A DNA stretch of 64,000 nt from Sciscionella marina DSM 45152 (GTDB lineage Bacteria > Actinomycetota > Actinomycetes > Mycobacteriales > Pseudonocardiaceae), in assembly GCF_000379465.1 (NCBI RefSeq), contig NZ_KB905386.1, positions 62,001 through 126,000 of the forward strand. Direction: 5' to 3'. Shown here piece by piece: positions 1-7,952 of this stretch (the stretch's first letter is position 1; each line of letters begins with the position of its first letter). The position numbers and the translations under genes are program-made. A model generated the notes under the pieces. It was not told the origin of the DNA, ran no database searches, and was given only the letters and a program-made list of their open reading frames with translations.

Positions 1-232
1 CCCCGATCGTCTCGCCCACCGCGGCCAGCAGCACGGGAATCCCGACCGAGAGCGCGGCACGCAGGCCCAGTGATTCGATCCCGGAGACCAGGGACGGTGC
101 GAGCTTGATCCCGACGACGGCCCCGGCCAGCATCAGCACGATCGCGGGCAGGGTGACCACCAGGCCCTGCTTCGCCCCGATCAGCGCGACCGAGATCGCC
201 AGCAGGATCACGAGCACATCGACCCAGTTCAC
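1..232 (-). CDS. MarP/CvpA-family membrane serine protease, N-terminal part
   Basis: The first 77 residues of a leftward gene that runs off the left edge. It opens with a GTG at 232 whose bases overlap the TGA of the NUDIX gene (GTGA), so the two are probably translationally coupled. The translation (starting NWVDVLVILLAISVALIGAK) is mostly hydrophobic, with about three membrane segments, as in the CvpA/colicin V domain at the N-terminus of mycobacterial MarP (Rv3671c). MarP is a periplasmic serine protease needed for acid resistance. The protease domain lies outside the window, so the family call rests on these residues plus synteny with the NUDIX, TlpA and nth genes. Confidence 0.75.
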   Translation of the reverse strand, partial: MNWVDVLVILLAISVALIGAKQGLVVTLPAIVLMLAGAVVGIKLAPSLVSGIESLGLRAALSVGIPVLLAAVGETIG

Positions 233-972
233 GCTTGCACCCTCCCCCGCAACGGCGGCATCTCCCGTACGGTCCGCCAGGCTTCGTCGAGCTCGAGCAC
301 TCTATCGTGGCCGCGGTCACTACCGGTGTCCCAACCACCCAAGGAGAGCAGACCGGTCAGTACGAGGCCGGTGAAGCCCCAGACGAGCATCCCGGGGACC
401 AGGAAGGCCGGGCCGGTGTACCGCTCACGCACCCGCACCTGCACGCGGTTGGCCGGGTCGAGCAGGTACCGCATCGGGACCCTGGCCACCGCGGCCGTCT
501 CCCCCGGATCGATCGCACTCACCGGGACATCCCGCGTCCAGTACGCGAGCACCGGGGTGACCGTGTACCCGGAGACCGGGATCATCAGCCGGGGAAGGAC
601 CCCGATCGGGCGCACCGCGTCCGCGGGAAGGCCCACCTCCTCGCGGGCCTCGCGCAGCGCCGTCTCGACCGGGCCGTGGTCCCCCGGCTCGGCCCCGCCA
701 CCAGGGAAAGAGACCTGTCCGGCGTGCGCGCCCAGGGTGTCCGCGCGCAGCTGGAGCACCACATCCTCGGCACCGTCCGCGCCGAACACCACCAGTACCG
801 CGGCCTCGCGCGCGCCGCCGCCCTGCTTCGCCAGCCGCTGCAGCAGCCCGCCGTCCAGCTCGCCGCTCGCCCCGGTCAGGGTGCGCAGCCAGGAGGGCAC
901 CAGCTCCGGGGCGACGAGCGGTCCCGCGAAGGGTTCGCCGGACCAGGCCGGGTAGGCGGGGTTGTCAGCCAT
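229..972 (-). CDS. NUDIX hydrolase, CoA pyrophosphatase type
   Basis: 247 residues. A clear NUDIX box (REAREEVGL after GGGAEPGDHG) is preceded by LRADTLGAHAGQVSFPGG, the sequence that marks the coenzyme A pyrophosphatase subfamily (PROSITE UPF0035 type). Such enzymes hydrolyse CoA and acyl-CoA to 3',5'-ADP and phosphopantetheine. The ATG at 972 directly follows the TGA of the TlpA-like gene and has an AAGGAG site inside the end of that gene. It corresponds in position to Rv3672c. Activity on CoA rather than another diphosphate is inferred from the motif. Confidence 0.88.
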   Translation of the reverse strand: MADNPAYPAWSGEPFAGPLVAPELVPSWLRTLTGASGELDGGLLQRLAKQGGGAREAAVLVVFGADGAEDVVLQLRADTLGAHAGQVSFPGGGAEPGDHGPVETALREAREEVGLPADAVRPIGVLPRLMIPVSGYTVTPVLAYWTRDVPVSAIDPGETAAVARVPMRYLLDPANRVQVRVRERYTGPAFLVPGMLVWGFTGLVLTGLLSLGGWDTGSDRGHDRVLELDEAWRTVREMPPLRGRVQA

Positions 973-1593
973 TCAACGCTCCTTGTACCGGTCGACGGCC
1001 GCGGCGATCGAGTCGGTCTCGGTGAACACCCGCGGTTCGGTGACGAAGTGCACCGCGCCGTCGGCGGTCACCACATAGGAAGCGGGGAGGGCGGGCGGCA
1101 CCGCGAACGCGGCGCGCGCCGCACCGGAATCGTGCACCGCGGGCAACCGGACCCCGAGCTCGCCGAGCATCCTGCGGCCCTGTTCGGGATCGCTCTGCAC
1201 CTGCACGAGCAGCACGTTCGCCGCGCCCGTGCGGTTGGCGTACTCGGCGAGCCGCGGCAGTTCCTGGCGGCACGGGGCGCACCAGCTCGCCCATACGTTG
1301 ACCAGGGTGGTCTTCCCGGCGAGCGCGGCCCCCAGGTCCACATCCGAGCCGTCGGCGAGGCAGTTCGCGTGCACCCCGCGCAGCTGGGCGACCTGGCCGC
1401 CGCTGCCGCCGGGGCAACCCGGCAGGTTCACCCGCGCCGGTGGCGCTGCCGCGGAGGTGCGCACCGGGGCGGGGGCGGCCCGATCGGATTCGCCCTCGTC
1501 ACCGCCACGTGGCCACAGCGCGATGACGCAGGCGAGCACGAGCACCACGACGACCAGCAGCCACCGCAGTCCCGTTTTCCTGCCCCGGTCCAT
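973..1593 (-). CDS. TlpA-like membrane-anchored thioredoxin
   Basis: 206 residues. The N-terminus is a short basic stretch followed by one membrane helix (LLVVVVLVLACVIALW), so the thioredoxin domain should face outside the membrane. The domain carries the redox motif WCAPC in NVWASWCAPCRQELP, typical of TlpA/ResA-type reductases that keep extracytoplasmic cysteines reduced. It corresponds to Rv3673c. Its start overlaps the nth stop by one base (TGATG), placing it in the nth-tlpA-NUDIX-marP operon. An additional Cys pair lies just before the domain (LPGC and ANC), which might form a structural disulfide. Confidence 0.87.
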   Translation of the reverse strand: MDRGRKTGLRWLLVVVVLVLACVIALWPRGGDEGESDRAAPAPVRTSAAAPPARVNLPGCPGGSGGQVAQLRGVHANCLADGSDVDLGAALAGKTTLVNVWASWCAPCRQELPRLAEYANRTGAANVLLVQVQSDPEQGRRMLGELGVRLPAVHDSGAARAAFAVPPALPASYVVTADGAVHFVTEPRVFTETDSIAAAVDRYKER

Positions 1594-2336
1594 CAGCCCA
1601 GCTCATCCGCGAGCGCGAGCAGGTGCTCTGCCTCCGGACCTTTCACCAGCGCGGCGGCCTCGTCCCGTCCGGTAGGGCCGATACCGTAGGAGGGGCATTC
1701 CCTGGCGAGAAAGCACGCCCCGCAGGCCGGTTTGCGCGCGTGACACACCCGCCTGCCATGGAAGATCACCAGGTGCGAAAGCTGGGTCCAGTCCTTGCGC
1801 GGAATGAGCTCACCGATCGCGTGCTCCACCTTGACCGGATCCTCGAGCTCGGTCCAGCCCCAGCGGCGCACCAGCCTGCCGAAGTGGGTGTCCACGGTGA
1901 TCCCGGGGATGCCGAAGGCGTTGCCGAGCACCACGTTCGCGGTCTTGCGCCCGATCCCGGGCAGTTTGACCAGGTCCTCGAGCCGTGCGGGGACCTCGCC
2001 GCCGTGCTTCTCGGTGAGCGCGGCGCCGAGGCCGATGATCGAGTTCGCCTTGTTCCGGTAGAAGCCGGTGCTGCGGATGTACTCCTCGAGCTCGGTCCGG
2101 TCCGCGCCCGCGTAGTCGGCCGCGGTGCGGTACCTGGCGAACAGCGCGGGAGTCACCTTGTTCACCCGCACATCGGTGCACTGTGCGGACAGGATGGTGG
2201 CGACGAGCAGTTGCAGCGGGGTGGTGAAGTCGAGCTCACAGTGGGCCTCCGGGTACCCGCGGTAGAGCGCGCGCAGCATGCGACGTGCCCGGCGTACCAC
2301 GGCCAGCTGCGAGGTCGAACGTGCGGTGACAGCCAC
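1593..2336 (-). CDS. nth: endonuclease III
   Basis: 247 residues. This base-excision-repair DNA glycosylase and AP lyase removes oxidised pyrimidines. It has the helix-hairpin-helix [18 protein letters not shown], whose Lys is the Schiff-base residue, followed by VDTHFGR with the catalytic Asp. The C-terminal 4Fe-4S cluster is intact ([18 protein letters not shown], spacing C-x6-C-x2-C-x5-C). The GTG start at 2336 is chosen because a TAACCT -10 box lies exactly six bases upstream, indicating a leaderless message. It is first in the operon reaching marP. An alternative internal start ([10 protein letters not shown]) would match shorter homologues. Confidence 0.95.
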   Translation of the reverse strand: MAVTARSTSQLAVVRRARRMLRALYRGYPEAHCELDFTTPLQLLVATILSAQCTDVRVNKVTPALFARYRTAADYAGADRTELEEYIRSTGFYRNKANSIIGLGAALTEKHGGEVPARLEDLVKLPGIGRKTANVVLGNAFGIPGITVDTHFGRLVRRWGWTELEDPVKVEHAIGELIPRKDWTQLSHLVIFHGRRVCHARKPACGACFLARECPSYGIGPTGRDEAAALVKGPEAEHLLALADELG

Positions 2337-2342
2337 CAGAAC

Positions 2343-2348
2343 AGGTTA
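2343..2348 (-). promoter_or_regulatory. leaderless -10 box of nth
   Basis: TAACCT on the minus strand, followed by GTTCTG and then the GTG start of nth. The TANNNT plus six-base spacing is the standard actinobacterial leaderless promoter layout. No good -35 is visible. Confidence 0.6.
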
Positions 2349-2563
2349 CGCATGCCCGGATCCGTGGGAGCACATCTGGGAGCCCCATGCCCTGCCGCGC
2401 GGAGCCCTGTCGGCGCCTCGCGGTGTTCTCCTCCTCCCGCTCGCGACGGGCGAGAGCTCCCGGCCGCGCCCTGTGGCGTGACCTGGGGCGAACGCCGGAC
2501 CCGACACGCCAGGGGCACCCCATGCGTCACGCGAGTTCGGCCATGAGCCAAGATAAGGACATC

Positions 2564-2815
2564 ATGGCTGCCTGGTTCATCCTCATCGTGCCGTTGGTGA
2601 TCATGTTCTTTGCGCTGTTCATGGAGCGTGTGGAGCACCGGCTGCGGGATGTCGCACTCCGCGAGGAAGAGGTCGAGGAGTTCCTCGAGCAAGCCCGGCC
2701 GGACGAGGTCAGGGCGCTGTACGGGCATGGCATCGGCCGCGCGCTTGATATGTTTCGGCTGCGCCGGTCCCCACGCCGTACCTCGCAGACAAAGGCCCAG
2801 CGCCCTGCGGCGTAA
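2564..2815 (+). CDS. small single-pass membrane protein, Rv3675-like position
   Basis: 83 residues. One N-terminal membrane helix (WFILIVPLVIMFFALFM) is followed by a charged, helix-prone segment rich in Glu and Arg, and a basic tail. The ATG at 2564 is preferred because AAGGA lies just before it and the protein then starts directly with the helix. Two earlier in-frame ATGs (2522, 2543) would add a soluble leader. It sits between nth and crp, where mycobacteria also have an uncharacterised membrane protein. No catalytic motif is visible. Function unknown. Confidence 0.65.
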   Translation: MAAWFILIVPLVIMFFALFMERVEHRLRDVALREEEVEEFLEQARPDEVRALYGHGIGRALDMFRLRRSPRRTSQTKAQRPAA

Positions 2816-2823
2816 AGTGCGCC

Positions 2824-2853
2824 TAGTATGCGACAGTAGTGACCGACCGCACA
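2824..2853 (+). promoter_or_regulatory. crp promoter with Crp-like site over the start point
   Basis: A TAGTAT -10 box (2824-2829) predicts transcription starting near 2836. Immediately downstream is AGTGA-CCGACC-GCACA (2838-2853), which matches the TGTGA-N6-TCACA Crp/GlxR consensus at 8 of 10 defined positions. A site there would block initiation, so negative autoregulation of crp is the simplest reading. The site call is by eye. Confidence 0.5.
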
Positions 2854-2878
2854 GTAGATGTAGTCAAGGAGGCACGAG

Positions 2879-3553
2879 GTGGATGAGGCCCTGTCCCGAG
2901 CGGGCATCTTCCAGGGTGTTGAGCCCGCAGCCGTAGAGGCTCTCGTCCAGACCCTGGAGTCAGTCGAGTTCCCGCGCGGCCACGTCATCTTCGCCGAGGG
3001 TGAGCCGGGCGACCGCCTGTTCATCATTCAGTCGGGCAAGGTCAAGATCGGCCGCAAGTCGCCGGACGGCCGGGAGAACCTGCTGTCCATCATGGGGCCC
3101 TCGGACATGTTCGGTGAGCTCTCGATCTTCGACCCGGGCCCGCGTACCTCGACGGTCACCGCCGTCACCGATGTGCGTGCCTACTCGATGGGACGCCCCG
3201 AGCTCCGTGACTGGATCTCGAAGCGCCCGGAGATCGCCGAGCAGCTGCTCCGTGTGGTCGCCCGCAGGCTGCGGCGCACCAACAACATGCTCGCCGACCT
3301 GATCTTCACCGATGTTCCCGGCCGGGTGGCCCGTGCACTGCTGACCTTCGCGCAGCGGTTCGGTTCCCAGGAAGCCGGTCTGCTCCGGGTCACTCACGAC
3401 CTGACCCAGGAGGAGATCGCGCAGTACGTCGGTGCGTCCCGGGAGACCGTGAACAAGGCGCTCGCCGATTTCGCGCACCGCGGCTGGCTGCGCCTCGAGG
3501 GCAAGAGCGTGCTGATCCTGGACCCGGAGCGGCTCGCCCGTCGCGCACGCTGA
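2879..3553 (+). CDS. crp: cAMP receptor-family global transcription regulator
   Basis: 224 residues, the same length as M. tuberculosis CRP (Rv3676), and close to it throughout. The N-terminal cyclic-nucleotide-binding barrel contains [20 protein letters not shown] and [19 protein letters not shown]. The C-terminal winged helix-turn-helix contains [20 protein letters not shown], which reads the DNA site. The GTG start at 2879 follows an AAGGAGG site eight bases earlier. It follows the small membrane protein gene by 63 bases, has its own promoter, and ends at a strong terminator. It should respond to cAMP and control many genes; candidate sites lie upstream of itself and of the MFS gene. Confidence 0.96.
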   Translation: MDEALSRAGIFQGVEPAAVEALVQTLESVEFPRGHVIFAEGEPGDRLFIIQSGKVKIGRKSPDGRENLLSIMGPSDMFGELSIFDPGPRTSTVTAVTDVRAYSMGRPELRDWISKRPEIAEQLLRVVARRLRRTNNMLADLIFTDVPGRVARALLTFAQRFGSQEAGLLRVTHDLTQEEIAQYVGASRETVNKALADFAHRGWLRLEGKSVLILDPERLARRAR

Positions 3554-3563
3554 ACACCTGATC

Positions 3564-3607
3564 CACGAAAAAGGCGGCCGGTTCACGAACCGGCCGCCTT
3601 TTTCGTG
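3564..3607 (+). terminator. strong intrinsic terminator after crp
   Basis: Two 21-base arms are perfectly complementary (CACGAAAAAGGCGGCCGGTTC and its reverse complement), separated by only a tiny loop. The right arm includes a run of five T. It starts 10 bases after the crp stop and could also act on the opposite strand. Confidence 0.9.
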
Positions 3608-3655
3608 GACTTTCCAGGCATACAGGCCCTTCTGGGCAAACGCTGTTCTGGGCAG

Positions 3656-3705
3656 ACAACAGGGGCCAGGCGCCGCCCCCGACGCGGCGCGCTGGCCCCT
3701 GTTGT
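3656..3705. terminator. second long hairpin downstream of crp
   Basis: An inverted repeat opening with ACAACAGGGGCCAG and closing with CTGGCCCCTGTTGT, with further GC pairing inside, forms a stem of about 20 bp. It has no T run, so it may be a backup terminator or transcript 3'-end stabiliser rather than a classic intrinsic terminator. Confidence 0.5.
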
Positions 3706-4022
3706 GTACGCGGTTTATCCCCGATAACCCGCGTTCCCCTACCCTCCAGCCTCTGGCCCCGAACCTTCAGCCGGGAGGGCGCCTTTTACGGCGTTTGACT
3801 TATTGCTGCGTGCCGGTCCCGAGCAAAGTACCGGCCGCGCGGTGACAGACCCGAGTCTTGCGGTCGATCACCTCACCGCCCCGAATGCGGCTACTTCCGA
3901 TGATCGCGCCGGTTCGCGCGTCTGTCATTAGGTAAGACTCCCGGGAACCCCAAAACGTTGCGAGCTTGCACGGTTTGAGTCATCCCTGTTATCGAACCGA
4001 TATCAAACCCCGGAGCAACCCG
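3706..4022. other. non-coding spacer between crp and the MFS gene
   Basis: No convincing ORF or RNA gene is visible here. One structured stretch stands out at 3972-4009: GGTTTGA and TCAAACC as outer arms, with the inner palindrome TATCG-AAC-CGATA (3990-4002). It could be a regulator site or a small RNA hairpin. There is no recognisable riboswitch. Confidence 0.4.
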
Positions 4023-4046
4023 TCGTGGTGACCAGGCGCACCACGA
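4023..4046 (+). promoter_or_regulatory. operator-like inverted repeat upstream of the MFS gene
   Basis: A perfect repeat of 8-base arms, TCGTGGTG and CACCACGA, separated by 8 bases. Its core GTGACC-AGGC-GCAC (4028-4041) has the same layout as the core at the crp promoter (GTGACC-GACC-GCAC). It may therefore be a second Crp site, or the operator of an unlinked regulator. Confidence 0.4.
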
Positions 4047-4089
4047 ATTTACTGGTACGCAGGTACAAAAACACGTCAGACTGGTACTC

Positions 4090-5406
4090 GTGTCCAGCAA
4101 CGCCAAACTCGCCGACTACCGTGCCGCGCTCACCCTGCCCTCGATGCGACTGTCCGTGCTCGCATCTCTGCTCGGCCGCATGCCCATCGCCATGGTCAGC
4201 ATGTCGTTGCTGCTGTTCGCCCGCCAGGAGCTCGGCGCGTTCGGGGTCGCCTCGCTGATCTCCGGGGGCAATCTGATCGGGGTCGCGCTCGGTGCGGTCG
4301 CCCAGGGCCGGATGCAGGACCGGCTCGGCCCGACGAAACCGTTGCTGATCGCCTCGGCCGGGCTCATCGTGTTCACCGCGGCCGAGCTCCTCGCGGTGTC
4401 CGCCCAAGCCACACCGGTGCTGCTGGTCGCGCTCTCGGTCGGGATCGGACTGAGCCAGCCGAACGTCGGCTCGGCCTCCCGTGCGCTCTGGCCGCGGGTA
4501 CTCACCGATCCGCACCAGCGCCAAGCCGCCTACTCCTACGAGGCGATCAGCCAGGAGGTGTTCTTCATCCTCGGCCCCGGGATCGCCGGTGCACTGATCG
4601 CGCTGCCCTGGCACGGCACCGGTGTCGTGGTCGCGGTCGCCGTGATGGCCTTCGGTGCGGTCGCCTTCGCGCTCACCCCGACCGTGCGCGCCTGGGGACC
4701 GGAACGGGAACAGTCGAAGGCCAGTCTGCTCGGCCCGCTGGCCGCACCGGGTATGCGCACCCTGGCGCTCGGGGCGCTCGGCTTCGGGCTCGCGATCGGG
4801 TTCGTCGAGGTCGCCGTGCAGGCCGCCGCGATCCGTTCGGGCGCGCCTTCGGCGGGCGGTCTGCTGCTCTCCCTGTGGGCGATCACCTCAGTGCTGGTCG
4901 GGGTGTTCTACAGCCTGCGCCCGGTCCCGCGCCCGCTCGGGCTCCGGCTGCCCGCCCTGCTCGGCCTCTTCGGCGTGTTCATCGGCCTGATGTCGCTGCC
5001 GGGCGAACTGATCGGGCTCGGCGCGGTGATGCTGGTGGCCGGTTCGATGCTGGCCCCGCAGTCGGCGACGCACTCGGTGCTGATCGAGACGGTCGCGCCC
5101 AGGCAGATGGCGGGCGAGGCCTTCGCCTGGGTGATCACCGCAGTAACCCTCGGGCTTCTCGGTCGGCCAGTCGATCTCCGGCCAGCTGGTGGACGCCTCG
5201 GGCCCCTCACTGGCGTTCGTGGTCGCGGGTGCCGCCGCGGTCGTGATCGCCGCGCTGCTGCTGATGCTGCACCGTACGATCCGGCCGCCGGACACGGCGG
5301 CTCCCGCGCAGTTCGAACTGGCTACCGCGAGCCGATGAAGATCGGGTTGGTCAGCGCGACCATGGCCGAACCCCGGCGCACCTCGGCGCGCACCCACTTG
5401 GTGTAG
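4090..5406 (+). CDS. MFS transporter, C-terminus altered by a single-base frameshift
   Basis: The first ~355 residues are an ordinary 12-helix major facilitator protein: LSVLASLLGRMPIAMVSMSL opens helix 1, and GGNLIGVALGAVAQGRMQDR holds the helix 2-3 loop signature. From about 5152 the frame reads into arginine-rich nonsense. The +1 frame continues the family sequence (GFSVGQSISGQLVDASGPSL, then a final membrane helix) to a TGA at 5336-5338. Removing one G from the GGG at 5152-5154 restores about 415 residues. This is either a real mutation or an assembly error. The GTG at 4090 has a CAGACT box seven bases upstream (4077-4082). Substrate unknown. Confidence 0.8.
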   Translation: MSSNAKLADYRAALTLPSMRLSVLASLLGRMPIAMVSMSLLLFARQELGAFGVASLISGGNLIGVALGAVAQGRMQDRLGPTKPLLIASAGLIVFTAAELLAVSAQATPVLLVALSVGIGLSQPNVGSASRALWPRVLTDPHQRQAAYSYEAISQEVFFILGPGIAGALIALPWHGTGVVVAVAVMAFGAVAFALTPTVRAWGPEREQSKASLLGPLAAPGMRTLALGALGFGLAIGFVEVAVQAAAIRSGAPSAGGLLLSLWAITSVLVGVFYSLRPVPRPLGLRLPALLGLFGVFIGLMSLPGELIGLGAVMLVAGSMLAPQSATHSVLIETVAPRQMAGEAFAWVITAVTLGLLGRPVDLRPAGGRLGPLTGVRGRGCRRGRDRRAAADAAPYDPAAGHGGSRAVRTGYREPMKIGLVSATMAEPRRTSARTHLV

Positions 5407-6749
5407 CGCGGCCGGGTCTCCCAGCTCAGCGACCCGGCCCCGGTGGCGACCGGGCCCAGCTGGCTGAGCACCCGCGTCGTGCATCCGGGCACCCGAGCGA
5501 CCTCGAGCTCCACCCGCACCTGCTCGCCGGGTCCTGCCCGCAGCCGCTCACCGATCTCCGCGCGGGCGTTCGCGGTGGAGGCGGTGAACCGCAGGTCGAC
5601 CTTCGCGGACTCGGCGAGCCAGGAATGCCCGCCATGCAGACCGGCGAGCAGGTCCTCGCTCCGCAGGCTCGCCGCGCGCACCACGGTCTGCGGCAGCCCG
5701 ACCACATCGGTGGGTTTGTGCGCGTCCGAGTCACCGATCGCCGGGATGAACCTTCCGGTGCGCAGCAGCCCGTCCCAGGTGGTCACCGCGGCCTCGTCGT
5801 CCGGCGTCCACGGCCCGTTCCACACCTCGACCAGATCGGCGAGCTCGTAGGAGAACTCGTAGGTGCAGCCGAAGCAGTCCGCGAACGGGTGCGCGGCGAT
5901 GACCAGTCCACCGGCCGCGTGCACCTGCCGGGTGAACGTCGCGAACGCGCCAGGATCACCCGCGCGGTAGCGCCAGTCGATCCAGGTCCCCGCGGGCAAC
6001 CCGATCGCCGGCCAGTGCCCGCTGCGCGTGGTGACCTCCTCCCCGTTGAGCATCAGCAGGTCCGGGCGGGCGTGCTCGCCGAGCACCAGCTGCGCGCTGT
6101 GCGTGTTGTGCTCGGTCGAGGTGATGAAGTCCAGACCGGCCGCGCGCGCATCCGCGACGAGCTGGTCCAGGGTGCGCTTGCCGTCCGAGTACACGGTGTG
6201 CAGATGGTTGTCCCCGCGGTACCAGGAATGGCCGCGCTCCCGCCCCGGCGCGGTGACCGGGGCGGGAACCGGACGGCGCGGCTCGCCCGGATCGCCGAAG
6301 CCGATGGTCACGGTGACGCGGTAGTGCATCCCCTGCGGGGCGACGGTGTACGGACCGAGGCAGACGTGCCAGAGTCCCGGGGTGATCGGTCCCGGGATAT
6401 AGCCGGATGTCGCGTCCCCGGCCCGGATCGAGAACTGCTCGCGGGCCCCTCCCGAGTATCCGCGGAATTCTCCTTCCGGGCCGAAGATCCCGATATCGCA
6501 GGCGTTTCCGTACTGACCGGCCGGAGCCTGCGGCTTGTCGTAGGAATAACCGACCTCGATCCGGTTCGCCCCCTCCGGGACCTCGACGGGCAGGTAGTAC
6601 CAGTCCGGTGCACCCGGGGTGAACGTCCCGTCGATGGTCTTCGTGCTCGCATTCGTTCGGGTCCGTTCCCCGCTCGCCGCGAAGCTCAGTGTGGGAAGGA
6701 ATGCCGCTGCCGCGGTGCCGGTCGTGCACAGCAGGGTGCGTCGGTCCAT
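5322..6749 (-). CDS. Tat-exported PHP-domain metallohydrolase (CehA/McbA type)
   Basis: 475 residues. The N-terminus MDRRTLLCTTGTAAAAF is a twin-arginine signal. A beta-rich N-terminal domain is followed by the PHP-like metal-binding core: GDNHLHTVYSDGK supplies His-x-His and an Asp, STEHN another His, IAAHPF a further His, and AIGDSDAHK the final Asp-x-His. CehA/McbA proteins are metal-dependent hydrolases, often phosphoesterases or carbamate hydrolases; the substrate here is unknown. ATG 6749 is chosen over 6758 because TAGGGT lies seven bases before it and the Tat motif then sits correctly. Its 3' end overlaps the frame-restored MFS gene by 17 bases, tail to tail. Confidence 0.8.
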   Translation of the reverse strand: MDRRTLLCTTGTAAAAFLPTLSFAASGERTRTNASTKTIDGTFTPGAPDWYYLPVEVPEGANRIEVGYSYDKPQAPAGQYGNACDIGIFGPEGEFRGYSGGAREQFSIRAGDATSGYIPGPITPGLWHVCLGPYTVAPQGMHYRVTVTIGFGDPGEPRRPVPAPVTAPGRERGHSWYRGDNHLHTVYSDGKRTLDQLVADARAAGLDFITSTEHNTHSAQLVLGEHARPDLLMLNGEEVTTRSGHWPAIGLPAGTWIDWRYRAGDPGAFATFTRQVHAAGGLVIAAHPFADCFGCTYEFSYELADLVEVWNGPWTPDDEAAVTTWDGLLRTGRFIPAIGDSDAHKPTDVVGLPQTVVRAASLRSEDLLAGLHGGHSWLAESAKVDLRFTASTANARAEIGERLRAGPGEQVRVELEVARVPGCTTRVLSQLGPVATGAGSLSWETRPRYTKWVRAEVRRGSAMVALTNPIFIGSR

Positions 6750-6756
6750 GGCGAGC

Positions 6757-6762
6757 ACCCTA
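6757..6762 (-). promoter_or_regulatory. leaderless -10 box of the PHP-domain gene
   Basis: TAGGGT on the minus strand followed by GCTCGCC and the ATG at 6749. The same hexamer recurs at three other promoters in the window. Confidence 0.6.
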
Positions 6763-6838
6763 GAAGGACACGGCCACGCCCGGGTGAACGGAACCCGGCG
6801 GGCACCCGATTCTGTCCGTTCTTGTCAGACCCCCTCGC

Positions 6839-6844
6839 TAGCGT
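6839..6844 (+). promoter_or_regulatory. leaderless -10 box of the DnaN-like gene
   Basis: TAGCGT, then CCGGGCC, then the ATG at 6852. It is divergent from the PHP-domain gene, with about 75 bases between the two -10 boxes. Confidence 0.55.
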
Positions 6845-6851
6845 CCGGGCC

Positions 6852-7952
6852 ATGGAATTCACCACGAGCCGCACCGAGCTCGACGCCGCGTGTTCGGCCG
6901 CTGTCCGCCTGCTTCCCGCACGGCGAACGGATCCGGTGCTTTCCGGGCTGCTGCTGCACGCGGGTCCTGCCGGGCTACGCCTGGCCGCCGTGGACCAGGA
7001 GCGCGCGCTGGTCAACGACATCGAGGCGATGGTGCACACCGAGGGCTCGGCCCTGGTGCCCGGGAAACCGTTCGCGGAGACCGTGCACGCCCTCGAGGCC
7101 GAACAGGTCCAGGTACGCCTCGAACAGCAGGCGCTCGTGCTGCGCACCCCGGGGGCACGGTTCTCCCTTCCGCTGATGAGCCTCGGGCTGCATCCCGGGG
7201 TGCGCGAACCACCGCCCGTGCTCGGCGAGCTCGACGCCGCCCGGCTCGCCGAACCGCTCGCCGTGGTGGCCGGTGCCTGCTCAGGGGATCTCGCGCTGCC
7301 GATGTTCACCGGGGTGCGGTTGCGCGGCCAGGCGGGGACGCTGCGGATGACCGCGACCGATCGCTACCAGCTCGCGGTGGCCGATCTGCCATGGGACGGG
7401 GCGGATTTCGATGTGCTCGTCCCGGGCAAGGTGCTCGGCGAGGTCACCCGCAGGGCCACCGGAACAGTGCGGCTGCACGGCACTGTGCAGCCCGGTGGTG
7501 CGATGGATCGGTTCGCGCTCGGCTGGTCCGGCGGCGTGGTCAGCACCGCGCTGCTGGCCACCCCGTTCATCGACGAGCAGCGCTATCTGGACGAGGCGGC
7601 CGATGCGGTCGTGGAGCTCGAGGCCGAGGCGCTCGCCGGTGCGGTGCGCAGGGCTGGCCTGTTCGCCGACGGGCGCGGGGCGGTGTTGCTCGATCTCGGT
7701 GAAGACGAGGTGCGGGTGCGCGCGACCGCGGAGGAGGGCGCCGGGTTCGGCACGGCGAGCGAAACCGTGAAGGCCTCGGTGACCGGTCAGCTCGCCCAGC
7801 ACTTCCGCAGCGCGTACCTGCTCGGGGCGCTGCGTGGATTCGGCTCGGCCACGGTGCGGATGCGGGTGCTCGACGGCATGCGGCGAACCCTGCTGAGCTC
7901 CCCGGATGTGCCCGAGCTGCGTTACGTGATCATGCCGATCGTGGGGAGGTGA
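6852..7952 (+). CDS. DNA polymerase III beta-clamp paralogue
   Basis: 366 residues, the size of a bacterial sliding clamp, with the expected three-domain layout. Recognisable family segments are GDLALPMFTGVRLRG and MTATDRYQLAVADL in domain 2 (compare TDSHRLA in DnaN), and a C-terminal PELRYVIMPIVGR resembling the YVVMPMR end of clamps. It is not in a dnaA-dnaN-recF context, so it is probably an extra clamp-like protein rather than the replicative DnaN. Possible roles are repair or damage-linked synthesis, or regulation; none can be read from the sequence. Its TGA abuts the TCA of the next, convergent gene without a gap. Confidence 0.82.
   Translation: MEFTTSRTELDAACSAAVRLLPARRTDPVLSGLLLHAGPAGLRLAAVDQERALVNDIEAMVHTEGSALVPGKPFAETVHALEAEQVQVRLEQQALVLRTPGARFSLPLMSLGLHPGVREPPPVLGELDAARLAEPLAVVAGACSGDLALPMFTGVRLRGQAGTLRMTATDRYQLAVADLPWDGADFDVLVPGKVLGEVTRRATGTVRLHGTVQPGGAMDRFALGWSGGVVSTALLATPFIDEQRYLDEAADAVVELEAEALAGAVRRAGLFADGRGAVLLDLGEDEVRVRATAEEGAGFGTASETVKASVTGQLAQHFRSAYLLGALRGFGSATVRMRVLDGMRRTLLSSPDVPELRYVIMPIVGR

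Noticed and set aside
235-1689. A 484-codon plus-strand open frame opposite the NUDIX and TlpA genes
   Set aside because: It is the antisense shadow of two genes with clear motifs; its translation is His/Arg/Gly-rich nonsense. High GC produces many such frames here (also around 5625-6850, 19351-20388, 32092-34107 and 43600-45187).
3706-4022. A riboswitch or 6C/Ms1-type small RNA between crp and the MFS gene
   Set aside because: Apart from one hairpin-forming stretch at 3972-4009, no conserved motif of a known RNA family could be recognised by eye.
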